Source: an uncultured Lachnospiraceae bacterium (GTDB lineage Bacteria > Bacillota > Clostridia > Lachnospirales > Lachnospiraceae). From it: a DNA stretch of 64,000 nt. Location of the stretch: assembly GCA_910588965.1 (NCBI GenBank), contig CAJUSO010000004.1:1-64000 (forward strand). The letters run 5' to 3'. This document shows positions 1 to 7,658 of this stretch, piece by piece. How positions within the stretch are numbered: position 1 is the stretch's first letter; the number at the start of each line of letters is the position of its first letter. The notes below the pieces were generated by a model that did no database searches, had not been told where the DNA came from, and worked only from the letters and a program-made list of their open reading frames with translations. Position numbers and translations under genes: made by a program.

Positions 1-20
1 AGCCCCTCGCCGAAGGCGGC

Positions 21-1664
21 TTAAAATGGGCTGGATACTGTTACTGGAGCACCCAAAGGGTGTGGACAGTAACGGGAAAAGCCAAAGTAATTTTTTGCAT
101 TGTAATAGCAAATATTTTCTACCGTCTGTGCCAGCCAATCCATGTCCGCCGGGCACTCTCCCTGCTCTGCCCAATCCCCCAGCATGCCGCAGAGGATCCT
201 GCGGAAATATTCGTGGCGGGGATAGGAGAGGAAACTCCGGGAATCCGTGAGCATCCCGATGAAATTCCCCAGCAATCCCAGGTTTGCAAGGGACGTTAAC
301 TGGGATACCATGCCTTGTTTGTGGTCATTAAACCACCAGGCGCTCCCCTGCTGGATTTTCCCCGGCGTGCCCGCTTCCTGGAAACAGCCGATTAATGTGC
401 CGATGGCTGCATTGTCATTGGGGTTTAGGCTATATAGGATTGTCTTAGGCAAAGTGCCGCGGCTGCAGAGGGCGTCCAGGTAAGCGGACAGCTCTGCGAA
501 GGGAACCTGGTTATAAATCCCGTCAAAGCCCGTATCTGCGCCGATGCTCTGGAACATCTTCGTATTGTTGTCCCTGGTTACGCCAAAATGCAGCTGCATG
601 GCCCAGCCGCGCCTTGCATAAGATTCTCCCAGGAACAGCATGGCGGCTGTCTGGAATTTCCGTTCTTCTTCCTGGGACACGGGGCAGCCTTGGAGGCGGG
701 ATGAAAAAATCCGTTCCACCTCATCCGGGGAAGCCGGTGCATAGGGGATATACCGCAGGCCGTGGTCGCTGATGCAGCAGCCCAATTCCCCGAAATAAGC
801 CATGCGCCTGTCCATCGCCTCCTTCCAATCCCGGAAGCTGGAGATTGGGATCCCTGCAGCAGCAGAAAGGCTTTGGATATACCCTGGGAACCCCTCTTGG
901 CAGATGGACAGGGCACGGTCCGGGCGCCATGTGGGCAGTACCCTGCAGCTTATCTTGCCGTGCCCTTCTTTATCGCTATGCTGGCTGGCTATGGGAATGG
1001 CAGTTCCCTCTGGATTTCCATGCCAGCGTGGGCTAGATATAGGAATGGCAGCTTCCTCTGCACCGCTATGCTGGCGCGGGCTGGATACGGGAATTGCAGC
1101 CCCTTCTGGACTGCCATGCTGGCGCGGGCTGGATATAGGGGCGGATGTTTCTGCTGCAAGCATCTTATGCCAATGCAAATCGTCGGTGGGGTCGTCGGTG
1201 GTGCACAGCAAGGCGACATGGGAAGCCGCAAGGATGCCCCGGGCGCCCATGGAGGGCTGGGCCAGTTTTTCATTGCAGAGTTCCCATACCTTGGGGGCTG
1301 TCGTCCCATTTAGGACGCCATGATAGCCGAAATAGCGTTTCAGCTCCAGATGGCTCCAATGGTAGAGGGGATTCCCAACGGCTTTTTCTAAGGTCCTTGC
1401 CCACATCAGGAATTTTTCCCAATCTGGGGCGTCTCCGGTAATATAACGCTCCTCAATGCCATTGCTGCGCATCTGGCGCCATTTGTAATGGTCGCCGCCG
1501 AGCCAAAGCTGGGTAATGTCCGTAAAATGCCTGTCCTCTGCAATCTCCTGGGGATTGATGTGGCAGTGGTAGTCCAGGATTGGCATTCTGGCGGCATGCG
1601 CATGGTACAGCTGCTGCGCCGTTTTTGTGGGAAGCAGGAAATCTTCGTCCATAAATGTTTTCAT
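21..1664 (-). CDS. uxaC: Glucuronate/galacturonate isomerase UxaC with internal repeat insertion
   Basis: Cytosolic amidohydrolase-fold isomerase converting D-glucuronate to D-fructuronate (and galacturonate to tagaturonate), the first step after uptake. The N-terminus carries the family motif DYHCHINPQ at residues 31-39, then the conserved TTDDPTD at 155-161 and LPTWRPD at 243-249. The protein is 547 residues against about 470 for the family. The excess is a 16-residue tandem repeat at about 172-238, between the DDPTD and WRPD motifs. I chose ATG at 1664 (MKTFMDEDFL), preceded by GGGAG, over an in-frame TTG at 1679. It lies 18 bp after the SDR stop and is the most distal gene seen in a four-gene operon. 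Family assignment is secure; whether the enlarged enzyme is fully active is unknown. Confidence 0.93.
   Translation of the reverse strand: MKTFMDEDFLLPTKTAQQLYHAHAARMPILDYHCHINPQEIAEDRHFTDITQLWLGGDHYKWRQMRSNGIEERYITGDAPDWEKFLMWARTLEKAVGNPLYHWSHLELKRYFGYHGVLNGTTAPKVWELCNEKLAQPSMGARGILAASHVALLCTTDDPTDDLHWHKMLAAETSAPISSPRQHGSPEGAAIPVSSPRQHSGAEEAAIPISSPRWHGNPEGTAIPIASQHSDKEGHGKISCRVLPTWRPDRALSICQEGFPGYIQSLSAAAGIPISSFRDWKEAMDRRMAYFGELGCCISDHGLRYIPYAPASPDEVERIFSSRLQGCPVSQEEERKFQTAAMLFLGESYARRGWAMQLHFGVTRDNNTKMFQSIGADTGFDGIYNQVPFAELSAYLDALCSRGTLPKTILYSLNPNDNAAIGTLIGCFQEAGTPGKIQQGSAWWFNDHKQGMVSQLTSLANLGLLGNFIGMLTDSRSFLSYPRHEYFRRILCGMLGDWAEQGECPADMDWLAQTVENICYYNAKNYFGFSRYCPHPLGAPVTVSSPF
978..1163 (-). 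repeat. 48-bp coding tandem repeat inside uxaC
   Basis: Unit starts at 978, 1020, 1068 and 1116 give spacings of 42, 48 and 48 bp. The unit encodes 16 residues of the form ISSPRQHGSPEGAAIP, about 3.5 diverged copies. The frame is kept throughout, so the tract reads as a flexible Ser/Pro/His-rich loop. Confidence 0.85.
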
Positions 1665-1682
1665 AAGCAATACTCCCAAAGG

Positions 1683-2531
1683 CTATACGCCGGAATAGGC
1701 GGAAAAACCACCGTCAATGGGCAGCACTACGCCTGTGATGAAGCCGGCAGCCTCTTGATCCAGTAAAAATAAAACGCTCCCCAAAAGTTCCTCCGTTTCC
1801 CCAAAACGTTTCATCGGAGTAGCCGCCAGGATTTTCCCTGTCCTGGGCGTGGGGGAGCCATCTGGGTGGAACAGGAGCTTTTCATTCTGTTTGGTAGCGA
1901 AAAAGCCTGGGGCAATGGCATTGACCCGGATGCCTTCTTCTGCAAAATGGACGGCCAGCCATTGGGTAAAATTGCTGACAGCCGCTTTGGCGGCGCTGTA
2001 GGCAGGAATCTTGGTCAGGGGCGTATAGGCGTTCATGGAAGAGATGTTTAAGACGCTGCACCCAGGCCTGCCTACCATGTCCTTGGCAAATTCCTGGGTA
2101 GGGAGCAGGGTGCCGATAAAATTCAGGTTGAATACAAACTCCACACCGCCCTGGTCTAAATTGAAAAATGTCCTGGTATCGGTGTCTAAATCCCCGGCCT
2201 CGAAATACTCTTTCTCTGTGGTCGCCCTGGGATGGTTGCCCCCCGCGCCATTAATCAGGATATCGCAAGGGCCCATATCTGACAGGATCTTGCTATGGGC
2301 CATGCGCAGGCTGTCCCGTTCTAATGCGTTTGCCTGGTAACCTTTGGCAATAAAGCCTTCTTTTTCGATTATCCCTGCATTTTCTTTTGCAGCCTCTTCA
2401 TCTAAGTCCAGCAGCGCAACGCTTGCCCCGCAGGCTGCAAGGGCGTGCGCCATGGTCGAGCAGAGCACGCCGCCCGCCCCGGTCACCACCGCTACTTTCC
2501 CATTTAAATTAATGTCAAACGGTAAATTCAT
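1683..2531 (-). CDS. uxuB: SDR-type D-fructuronate reductase / D-mannonate oxidoreductase
   Basis: Short-chain dehydrogenase of 282 residues that would reduce D-fructuronate to D-mannonate with NAD(P)H, the second step of glucuronate breakdown. Visible motifs: a Rossmann nucleotide site VVTGAGGVLCSTMA near the N-terminus (a variant of TGxxxGxG), NGAGG, SSMNAY with the catalytic Ser, YSAAK with the catalytic Tyr and Lys, and a C-terminal FITGVVLPIDGGFS. Start ATG at 2531 is preceded by AAAGGAGGA. Substrate is inferred from neighbours: the same SDR type sits with uxaC, uxuA and a GPH transporter in the Bacillus subtilis exu locus (yjmF). A 2-deoxy-D-gluconate dehydrogenase reading of the fold alone is possible but fits the operon less well. 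Confidence 0.85.
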   Translation of the reverse strand: MNLPFDINLNGKVAVVTGAGGVLCSTMAHALAACGASVALLDLDEEAAKENAGIIEKEGFIAKGYQANALERDSLRMAHSKILSDMGPCDILINGAGGNHPRATTEKEYFEAGDLDTDTRTFFNLDQGGVEFVFNLNFIGTLLPTQEFAKDMVGRPGCSVLNISSMNAYTPLTKIPAYSAAKAAVSNFTQWLAVHFAEEGIRVNAIAPGFFATKQNEKLLFHPDGSPTPRTGKILAATPMKRFGETEELLGSVLFLLDQEAAGFITGVVLPIDGGFSAYSGV

Positions 2532-2596
2532 TGAATCTGTCCTCCTTTATTGATTACGGAACCAAAGCCGCCCTGCCGCTTGGTATCCGCCCATTG

Positions 2597-3685
2597 TCAC
2601 CTACTGCAGGCCGCGCCCTTTTCAATAGCTTCCCATAAGCCGTTCAGATAGGTTGCGCCCAAAGCCCTGTCATAGAGGCCGTAGCCTGGCCGGCCGGCTT
2701 CCCCCCAAATCATCCGGCCATGGTCTGGCCTGATATAGCCGGAAAAGCCATTGTCGTACAAAGCCTTCATAATGGCATACATATCCAGCGTCCCGCAGGC
2801 GGATAGGTGGGCGCGTTCCTCAAAACCATTTTCCAGTACCTTTACATTCCGCATATGGACAAAATGGATCCTTCCCTGCGCCGCATATTTCGCCGCCATT
2901 TTTACCACATCGTTATGTCCGGAGCAGCCTAGGGAACCTGTACATAGGGTAATCCCATTGTGCGGGTCGTCCACAAGCTTCAGGAACCTGTCCAGGTTCT
3001 CTTCACAGGTGATAATCCTGGGGAGCCCAAAGATACTCCAGCAGGGGTCGTCCTCATGGATTGCCATATTCACGCCGCACCCTGCCGCCACCGGGATGAT
3101 TTTTTCCAGGAAATACTGCAGGTTTGCCCACAGGCTTTCTTCCGTCATGGCCTGGTACTCCGCCACAACCTGCTTTAACCCTTCCCTGCTGTAGCTGGAA
3201 TCCCAGCCCGGCAGCGTCAGGTCGCTGTCGCTTTCTAAGGGGTTTACAGCGTCCACCTGCTCCTGGTAATATGCCAGGCAGGTGGAGCCGTCTTCCAGCC
3301 TGTGGTCAAGCTGCGTCCTAGTCCAGTCAAATACAGGCATAAAGTTATAACAGATGCACCGTACCCCAGCTGCCGCCACCCGCCGGATATTCTCACAATA
3401 ATTCTCAATATACCGTTCCCGGCTGGGCTTGCCCAGTTTGATATCCTCATGGACCGGGATGCTTTCTATCACTTCAAAATGCATCCCAGCGCCTTCTACC
3501 TGCTGCTTCAGCCTCTCAATTGACGCCGCCGGCCACACCTCGCCCACCGGCACATCATAAACTGCCGTTACAATAGAATGCATCCCCGGAATCTGGCGGA
3601 TATGCCCCAGGGTAACCTTATCCTCTTCCCCATACCAGCGGAAAGACAGCTTCATCCTTCCTGCACCATTCTTTGATTTTTCCAT
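2597..3685 (-). CDS. uxuA: Mannonate dehydratase UxuA
   Basis: TIM-barrel metal-dependent dehydratase making 2-keto-3-deoxy-D-gluconate from D-mannonate. The 362-residue protein begins with the family hallmark [21 protein letters not shown] a few residues in, and carries [26 protein letters not shown] and the C-terminal [10 protein letters not shown] chose ATG at 3685, which has a perfect AGGAGG six bases upstream. A longer in-frame reading to 3853 runs into the transporter coding region and has no family-like sequence. It follows the transporter by 85 bp and precedes the SDR gene by 65 bp, so the operon order is transporter, uxuA, uxuB, uxaC. Confidence 0.95.
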   Translation of the reverse strand: MEKSKNGAGRMKLSFRWYGEEDKVTLGHIRQIPGMHSIVTAVYDVPVGEVWPAASIERLKQQVEGAGMHFEVIESIPVHEDIKLGKPSRERYIENYCENIRRVAAAGVRCICYNFMPVFDWTRTQLDHRLEDGSTCLAYYQEQVDAVNPLESDSDLTLPGWDSSYSREGLKQVVAEYQAMTEESLWANLQYFLEKIIPVAAGCGVNMAIHEDDPCWSIFGLPRIITCEENLDRFLKLVDDPHNGITLCTGSLGCSGHNDVVKMAAKYAAQGRIHFVHMRNVKVLENGFEERAHLSACGTLDMYAIMKALYDNGFSGYIRPDHGRMIWGEAGRPGYGLYDRALGATYLNGLWEAIEKGAACSR

Positions 3686-3770
3686 CTCTACCTCCTGCGC
3701 CTCCTTCTCAGATACCCCCTGGTTTCTGCTCCATCCCTTTCCCTCTTCCTGATGCTTTCCTCCCTTCCGA

Positions 3771-5180
3771 TTATTCGGAAAAATCCCCTCCCCGCCGTTT
3801 TGCCAAAATAGCGCTGTTCTCCACCACAACCTTCTTGGTAAGGGGGTAAGCAAATGCCAGTATCAGCGCCACAATGATATAACATATCCCCGGGAATGCC
3901 GTTGCAATATTATAAATCCCAAGGCGCACCCGGTCCGTCTGCACGGCTCCCGGCTCTGACACATAGCCAATGGCAGACAGTGCAAACCCGCTCAGACCCC
4001 CTGCCAGCGCCTGCCCGATTTTCCTAGCAAAGGAATAGACCCCATAGACTGTCCCGTCCTCCCTGTTCCCAGTCTTTACCTCCTGGTAATCAATCACATC
4101 TGTGATATAAGCCCAGATAACCATATTAAAATAATACATCCCAAAATTAGCCACAAACGTGACTGCCACAAACACCCAGGGATTGCGGACCTTTACAAAG
4201 AACAGCAATAGGAAAATCACCCCGGTAAACAGCATCCCTGCCACCCCGGCCTCCTTCTTGCCGTATTTCTCTGTAATCCCGCCTGTCAGCAGCGCCAAGA
4301 CCAGCGTCGTAGGCAGGCCGATAAACCCTACAAAGGAAAGCGCCCGGGTATTCTTAAACCATTCCGCAAACAGGTAATTGTTCATCGCCTGCACCATCAG
4401 GGAACTTAACAGCAGGAAAATTGCCGCTGCGATAATCGCAAGCAGCGCCCGGTTTGTCACCAGGGCCTTTACCGTCTCCCCAGCGCTTGGCTTCTCCTTG
4501 GGGGCAGAAGCCTGCACCTGCACCCGTTCCGTGGTCATCATATAGCACAGCAGGTAACAGATAATTGCCAGGACAGAAAAAACGCCTGCAATCAGCGTAA
4601 AGTTCCTTGCATTCACAATCTGGTTCCCATTGGCGTCCTTATAATAAATCACTGCCGGCGCAATTACCATAATGGCCACGCTGGCAAAATTCGCCCCCAT
4701 GGAACGGAAGGTGGAAAGCTCTGCCCGCTCCCTGGCGTCGTCCGTAATCACCGAAGCCATCGACCCATAAGGGATGTTTATCGCCGTATAGAACAGGGAC
4801 CCCCATAAAATATACGTCACAAACATATACACAAGCTTTACTGTCATGGAAGCTTCCGAAAGGCCAGACTGGTACATCAAGAAGCTTACAACGGCTACCG
4901 GCCCGCAAATCCTTAAAATCCAGGGGCGGAATTTCCCGCTTTTCCCTGCCGGCATCCGGTCTACAATCCTGCCCATGCCAATATCCGTAAAGGCGTCCAC
5001 AATCCTGGAAACCAAAAACAGCACCCCGACCATCTTAGGGTCAATCCCAAGCACATTCGTGTAAAACACCATAAGGAAAGAACTTGCAAAAATAAAGGTA
5101 AAATCATTCCCAAAATCCCCAAACATATAACCCAGCTTATCCTTTATGCCAAAGGGATTCCCGCTGCTGCCTGCATTCAT
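3771..5180 (-). CDS. GPH-family sugar:cation symporter, probable hexuronide permease
   Basis: A 469-residue polytopic membrane protein with about 12 hydrophobic segments. The N-terminal [15 protein letters not shown] and the later GKFRPWI and [29 protein letters not shown] motifs are typical of the glycoside-pentoside-hexuronide family (UidB, MelB, XynB). Start ATG at 5180 has GGGAGGG just upstream; an in-frame TTG at 5195 lies on top of that site. As the first gene of the uxu/uxa operon it most likely imports glucuronate, galacturonate or a glucuronide. The exact substrate cannot be read from sequence. Confidence 0.88.
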   Translation of the reverse strand: MNAGSSGNPFGIKDKLGYMFGDFGNDFTFIFASSFLMVFYTNVLGIDPKMVGVLFLVSRIVDAFTDIGMGRIVDRMPAGKSGKFRPWILRICGPVAVVSFLMYQSGLSEASMTVKLVYMFVTYILWGSLFYTAINIPYGSMASVITDDARERAELSTFRSMGANFASVAIMVIAPAVIYYKDANGNQIVNARNFTLIAGVFSVLAIICYLLCYMMTTERVQVQASAPKEKPSAGETVKALVTNRALLAIIAAAIFLLLSSLMVQAMNNYLFAEWFKNTRALSFVGFIGLPTTLVLALLTGGITEKYGKKEAGVAGMLFTGVIFLLLFFVKVRNPWVFVAVTFVANFGMYYFNMVIWAYITDVIDYQEVKTGNREDGTVYGVYSFARKIGQALAGGLSGFALSAIGYVSEPGAVQTDRVRLGIYNIATAFPGICYIIVALILAFAYPLTKKVVVENSAILAKRRGGDFSE

Positions 5181-5280
5181 ATTTTTCCCTCCCAAATACT
5201 CTGATATGATTCTTTATTTTTTACAGAAAGCCTGGGAATTATGCAGGAATGGCAGATTGGCTTTTATTTTTTCAAAAATC

Positions 5281-5342
5281 AAAAACCCCGCTGCAAGCAA
5301 CGGGGTATCAAGCTTGCTGCGCTGCAGAGCAGCGGGGTTTTT
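5281..5342 (-). terminator. Rho-independent terminator or attenuator before the hexuronate operon
   Basis: Arms of 14 bp (5281-5294 and 5329-5342) of the form AAAAACCCCGCTGC / GCAGCGGGGTTTTT are perfectly complementary. Because the arms begin and end with A and T runs it could terminate on both strands. On the minus strand it is followed by GATTTTTG. Confidence 0.7.
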
Positions 5343-5363
5343 GCACCCAAAGGGCACCTACCC

Positions 5364-5421
5364 TCGCGGCATTCGTCAAATATCCATGCAAACATGGCTA
5401 TTTTTCTCATTGCTCGCGGGA
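5364..5421. repeat. Dispersed intergenic repeat, copy A
   Basis: The stretch from about 5364 to 5421 contains a CCATG..CATGG palindrome followed by GCTATTTTTCTCATTGC. It resembles 35530-35588 at about three bases in four by eye. No coding potential is apparent. Confidence 0.45.
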
Positions 5422-5463
5422 ATAATCTGCCAGAAAGCGCCGTACCGTATTCAAATTAATAGG

Positions 5464-5499
5464 AAAAAGCCGGCACACAGATACCTCTGTGCGCCGGCT
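5464..5499 (-). terminator. Terminator of the Ig-like secreted protein gene
   Basis: A 14-bp stem with one G-U pair (arms at 5468-5481 and about 5486-5499, AGCCGGC..CACAGA type) is followed on the minus strand by a run of U. It lies about 50 bp after the stop at 5549. Confidence 0.9.
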
Positions 5500-5548
5500 C
5501 CCTGCCAACGGCTGCCAATCTTCTATTCTTATTATCCAAGGCCCGCTG

Positions 5549-6871
5549 TTATTTTATCTTTATCTTTTTCACCTTGCTCCAGCTGCCGGGATACCGGGTA
5601 CTTCCTCTCTGTACATAGGCGCGTACCCTGACATAATATACCTTCTTTTTCTTTAAGCTCTTAACCGTAAAACCTGTCTTGGAAGTCCTCTTTAATTTCG
5701 CGCCCTTAAATTTGCTGTTGGTGCTGTACTGGACTTCATAAGCCTTTGCGCCGTACTGGCTGCCATAGCTAATCTTCAGCTGCTTTGACTTGGGGCTGGA
5801 CAAATATGGCGTTGCCATCTTCTTAGGCCTTACAATCAGCGTGTATACCTTTGAAATCCCGCTGCCGTCCAAGGCGGACGCTGTAATCCTCACAACGCCT
5901 GGACGGTACGTTGTAACCATCCCTGTATTCTCATCCACAGCGGCAATCCCTGTATCCCCGGACGTCCACTTCATTACCTTGCTGCTGGCATTGGAAGGGG
6001 AAATCTTGGCAGACAGCTTCACCTTCTGGCCAGCCACTACCTTTGACTTATTGGCCTTGATGCTCAGCGTCTTAACCATAATCTTCTGCTTGTATTGGAT
6101 GCTGAAACGCCCGCATTCATTATACTCTGGGAATATCTTAATATAATAAGGCCCTGGATCCAATGTTTCCTCATATTCATATACGTTTGGATTCCCCTCA
6201 GAGCCATAATATATGTATTTACTCAAAATCTGGCGGAAATCCTTATCATAAACTGTGATACGGGAAGTACTGAAGTAAGTTGTTAAAATCAGACGAATCC
6301 TCTCCCTCTTCGTCAGGTCGATACGGAAAAAATCTACCCTGTCGTCCCTGGAAAGAAAGCCATTCACAGCCTTATTCAAATACAGCTTCTGGGCAGTCGC
6401 AAAATCATTATTGTTAGAACTCTCGTTATTACCTGCTGCCTTAAAGGACGCTTTTACCCGGTATTTCCCAATATTCCTGTCACGCCCACACACCTTAATC
6501 ACATAACTGCCTGGCTCTAAGGCAAGGACGGTGGAACTGCTCTTGGGGTTGATGTCTGAACTGCCCCATATCGAATTGCTGCTGTACTTGTACACGGTAT
6601 CCCCATGCAAGACCTCATAGTATGAATCCCCAATACTCCATCCCTGGTAATCAACGGTCAGCCAGCCTGCCTTGGTTATGTTTACACTATAAAAATGGGC
6701 TGTTCCGGACTCTGTAATATCTCCCAACGTCCAGGCGTCACCCAGCATCAGCCTCTCAGGGTTAGTAATATCTGTAACCCCTGCTTCCACTTCAAGCTTC
6801 GGCATGGCAATCCCGCTGAATGCAATGGCGATCGCTAACATAACCGAAATAAATTTACTCCATTTCTTCAT
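5549..6871 (-). CDS. Secreted protein with two PPC-like domains, a Big_2 domain and a C-terminal FN3-like domain
   Basis: A 440-residue exported protein with a signal peptide at residues 1-31 ending near VEAGV. Two beta-rich modules follow at about 35-145 and 155-265; both resemble bacterial pre-peptidase C-terminal domains (LEPGSYVIKVCG, LDPGPYYIKIFPEYNECGRFSIQY). Then come a Big_2 Ig-like domain at about 268-350 (TLSIKANKSKVVAGQKVKL, IAAVDENTGMVT) and a C-terminal fibronectin-like module (YEVQYSTNSKFKGAK, YYVRVRAY) ending Lys-rich. There is no catalytic domain and no LPXTG anchor, so an adhesion or matrix role is the best guess. Start ATG 6871 has AAGGAGGA upstream. It has its own promoter and a strong terminator, so it is monocistronic. 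Confidence 0.75.
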   Translation of the reverse strand: MKKWSKFISVMLAIAIAFSGIAMPKLEVEAGVTDITNPERLMLGDAWTLGDITESGTAHFYSVNITKAGWLTVDYQGWSIGDSYYEVLHGDTVYKYSSNSIWGSSDINPKSSSTVLALEPGSYVIKVCGRDRNIGKYRVKASFKAAGNNESSNNNDFATAQKLYLNKAVNGFLSRDDRVDFFRIDLTKRERIRLILTTYFSTSRITVYDKDFRQILSKYIYYGSEGNPNVYEYEETLDPGPYYIKIFPEYNECGRFSIQYKQKIMVKTLSIKANKSKVVAGQKVKLSAKISPSNASSKVMKWTSGDTGIAAVDENTGMVTTYRPGVVRITASALDGSGISKVYTLIVRPKKMATPYLSSPKSKQLKISYGSQYGAKAYEVQYSTNSKFKGAKLKRTSKTGFTVKSLKKKKVYYVRVRAYVQRGSTRYPGSWSKVKKIKIK

Positions 6872-6922
6872 ACAATCTTTCCTCCTTCATGATTATGGCT
6901 GAATTACTATTAATCCACGTCT

Positions 6923-6951
6923 ATTCTACCACAATAAGGCAGACGATACAA
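6923..6951 (-). promoter_or_regulatory. Sigma-A type promoter of the Ig-like gene
   Basis: Minus strand TTGTAT (6946-6951), 17-bp spacer, TAGAAT (6923-6928), about 50 bp upstream of the ATG at 6871. Confidence 0.6.
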
Positions 6952-6976
6952 CTGCCAATTATAAAAAGGCGCCCTG

Positions 6977-7432
6977 TTACAATTCCTTCTTCCCAGCTAA
7001 GACAATCAATGCGCTCCCGAAAATCACGCAAAAATCAGAAATATTAAAAACAATCTGGTTCAGCCATTTCCATGGCGTATGGAAGCTGAAATAATCCACC
7101 ACATACCCTCTTTTGATACGGTCATATAGGTTGCTGGCCCCGCCGCCAATGGCAAGGCTTAAGCCCAGCATCAGGCATGGGTTCTTCTTCCGGGGCAGGA
7201 ACAGGCACCAAACCGCTGCCAGCGCCAGCAGCACCGCGCCGCTTGCTTTCTTTACAAGCCCTGGGCTGTCCTTTAAGAAGTTCAGGGCAACCCCCTTATT
7301 ATGGTATTTCCTCAGCCGTATCCTGCCCTTACATAATTCTTTTCCCTCTTGGGCATCCTGCCGTGCCTCCATACGGCCTTTCAGGAAATAATCCCCTGCA
7401 AAAACAGATGCCGCAACCATTGCATATCTCAT
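6977..7432 (-). CDS. lspA: Signal peptidase II (LspA) family protein
   Basis: A 151-residue polytopic membrane aspartyl peptidase that would cleave prolipoprotein signal peptides ahead of the lipidated Cys. The conserved catalytic blocks are visible: GGASNLYDRIKRGYVVDYF with the first Asp and FNISDFCVIFG with the second. The N-terminal D..K pair (AGDYFLKG) and an N-rich KYHNKGVALNFL block match the family. It is close to the usual 150-170 residues. The hydrophilic N-terminal stretch ARQDAQEGKELCKGR is longer than usual. Upstream AAGG at the ATG is weak. It may be a second, specialised LspA; the copy number elsewhere in the genome is unknown. Confidence 0.85.
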   Translation of the reverse strand: MRYAMVAASVFAGDYFLKGRMEARQDAQEGKELCKGRIRLRKYHNKGVALNFLKDSPGLVKKASGAVLLALAAVWCLFLPRKKNPCLMLGLSLAIGGGASNLYDRIKRGYVVDYFSFHTPWKWLNQIVFNISDFCVIFGSALIVLAGKKEL

Positions 7433-7658
7433 AGCCTTATCCCTCGCTTTCTTCTGGCAATCCCCCTAACGTACCCTTCCCCTCCGTTCCCCTGTTACCT
7501 TATTTTACACCAGCAGCCTGGGGAACACAAGCGGGATTTGTTTCTCACCATCATCCAAGGCAACGTGGATAAAACTTCGGAAATCCAAGTATACATAAGG
7601 CCACTCGTTGCGCACTTCCAATCTGCTTGAAAGAAATCATTACGAAGAGCAAAATCTT

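Larger units (their letters stand above)
5181..5548. other. Intergenic region with two strong hairpins and a dispersed-repeat core
   Basis: This 368-bp gap holds the terminator of the Ig-like gene (5464-5499), a repeat-like element (5364-5421) and a second U-tailed hairpin (5281-5342) just upstream of the hexuronate operon. No clear consensus promoter for that operon was found. The second hairpin would lie in its leader if the promoter is upstream of 5342, which would make it an attenuator candidate. Confidence 0.6.

Noticed and set aside
1..20. Possible downstream gene of the hexuronate operon
   Set aside because: Only 20 bases remain after the uxaC stop; nothing can be assigned.
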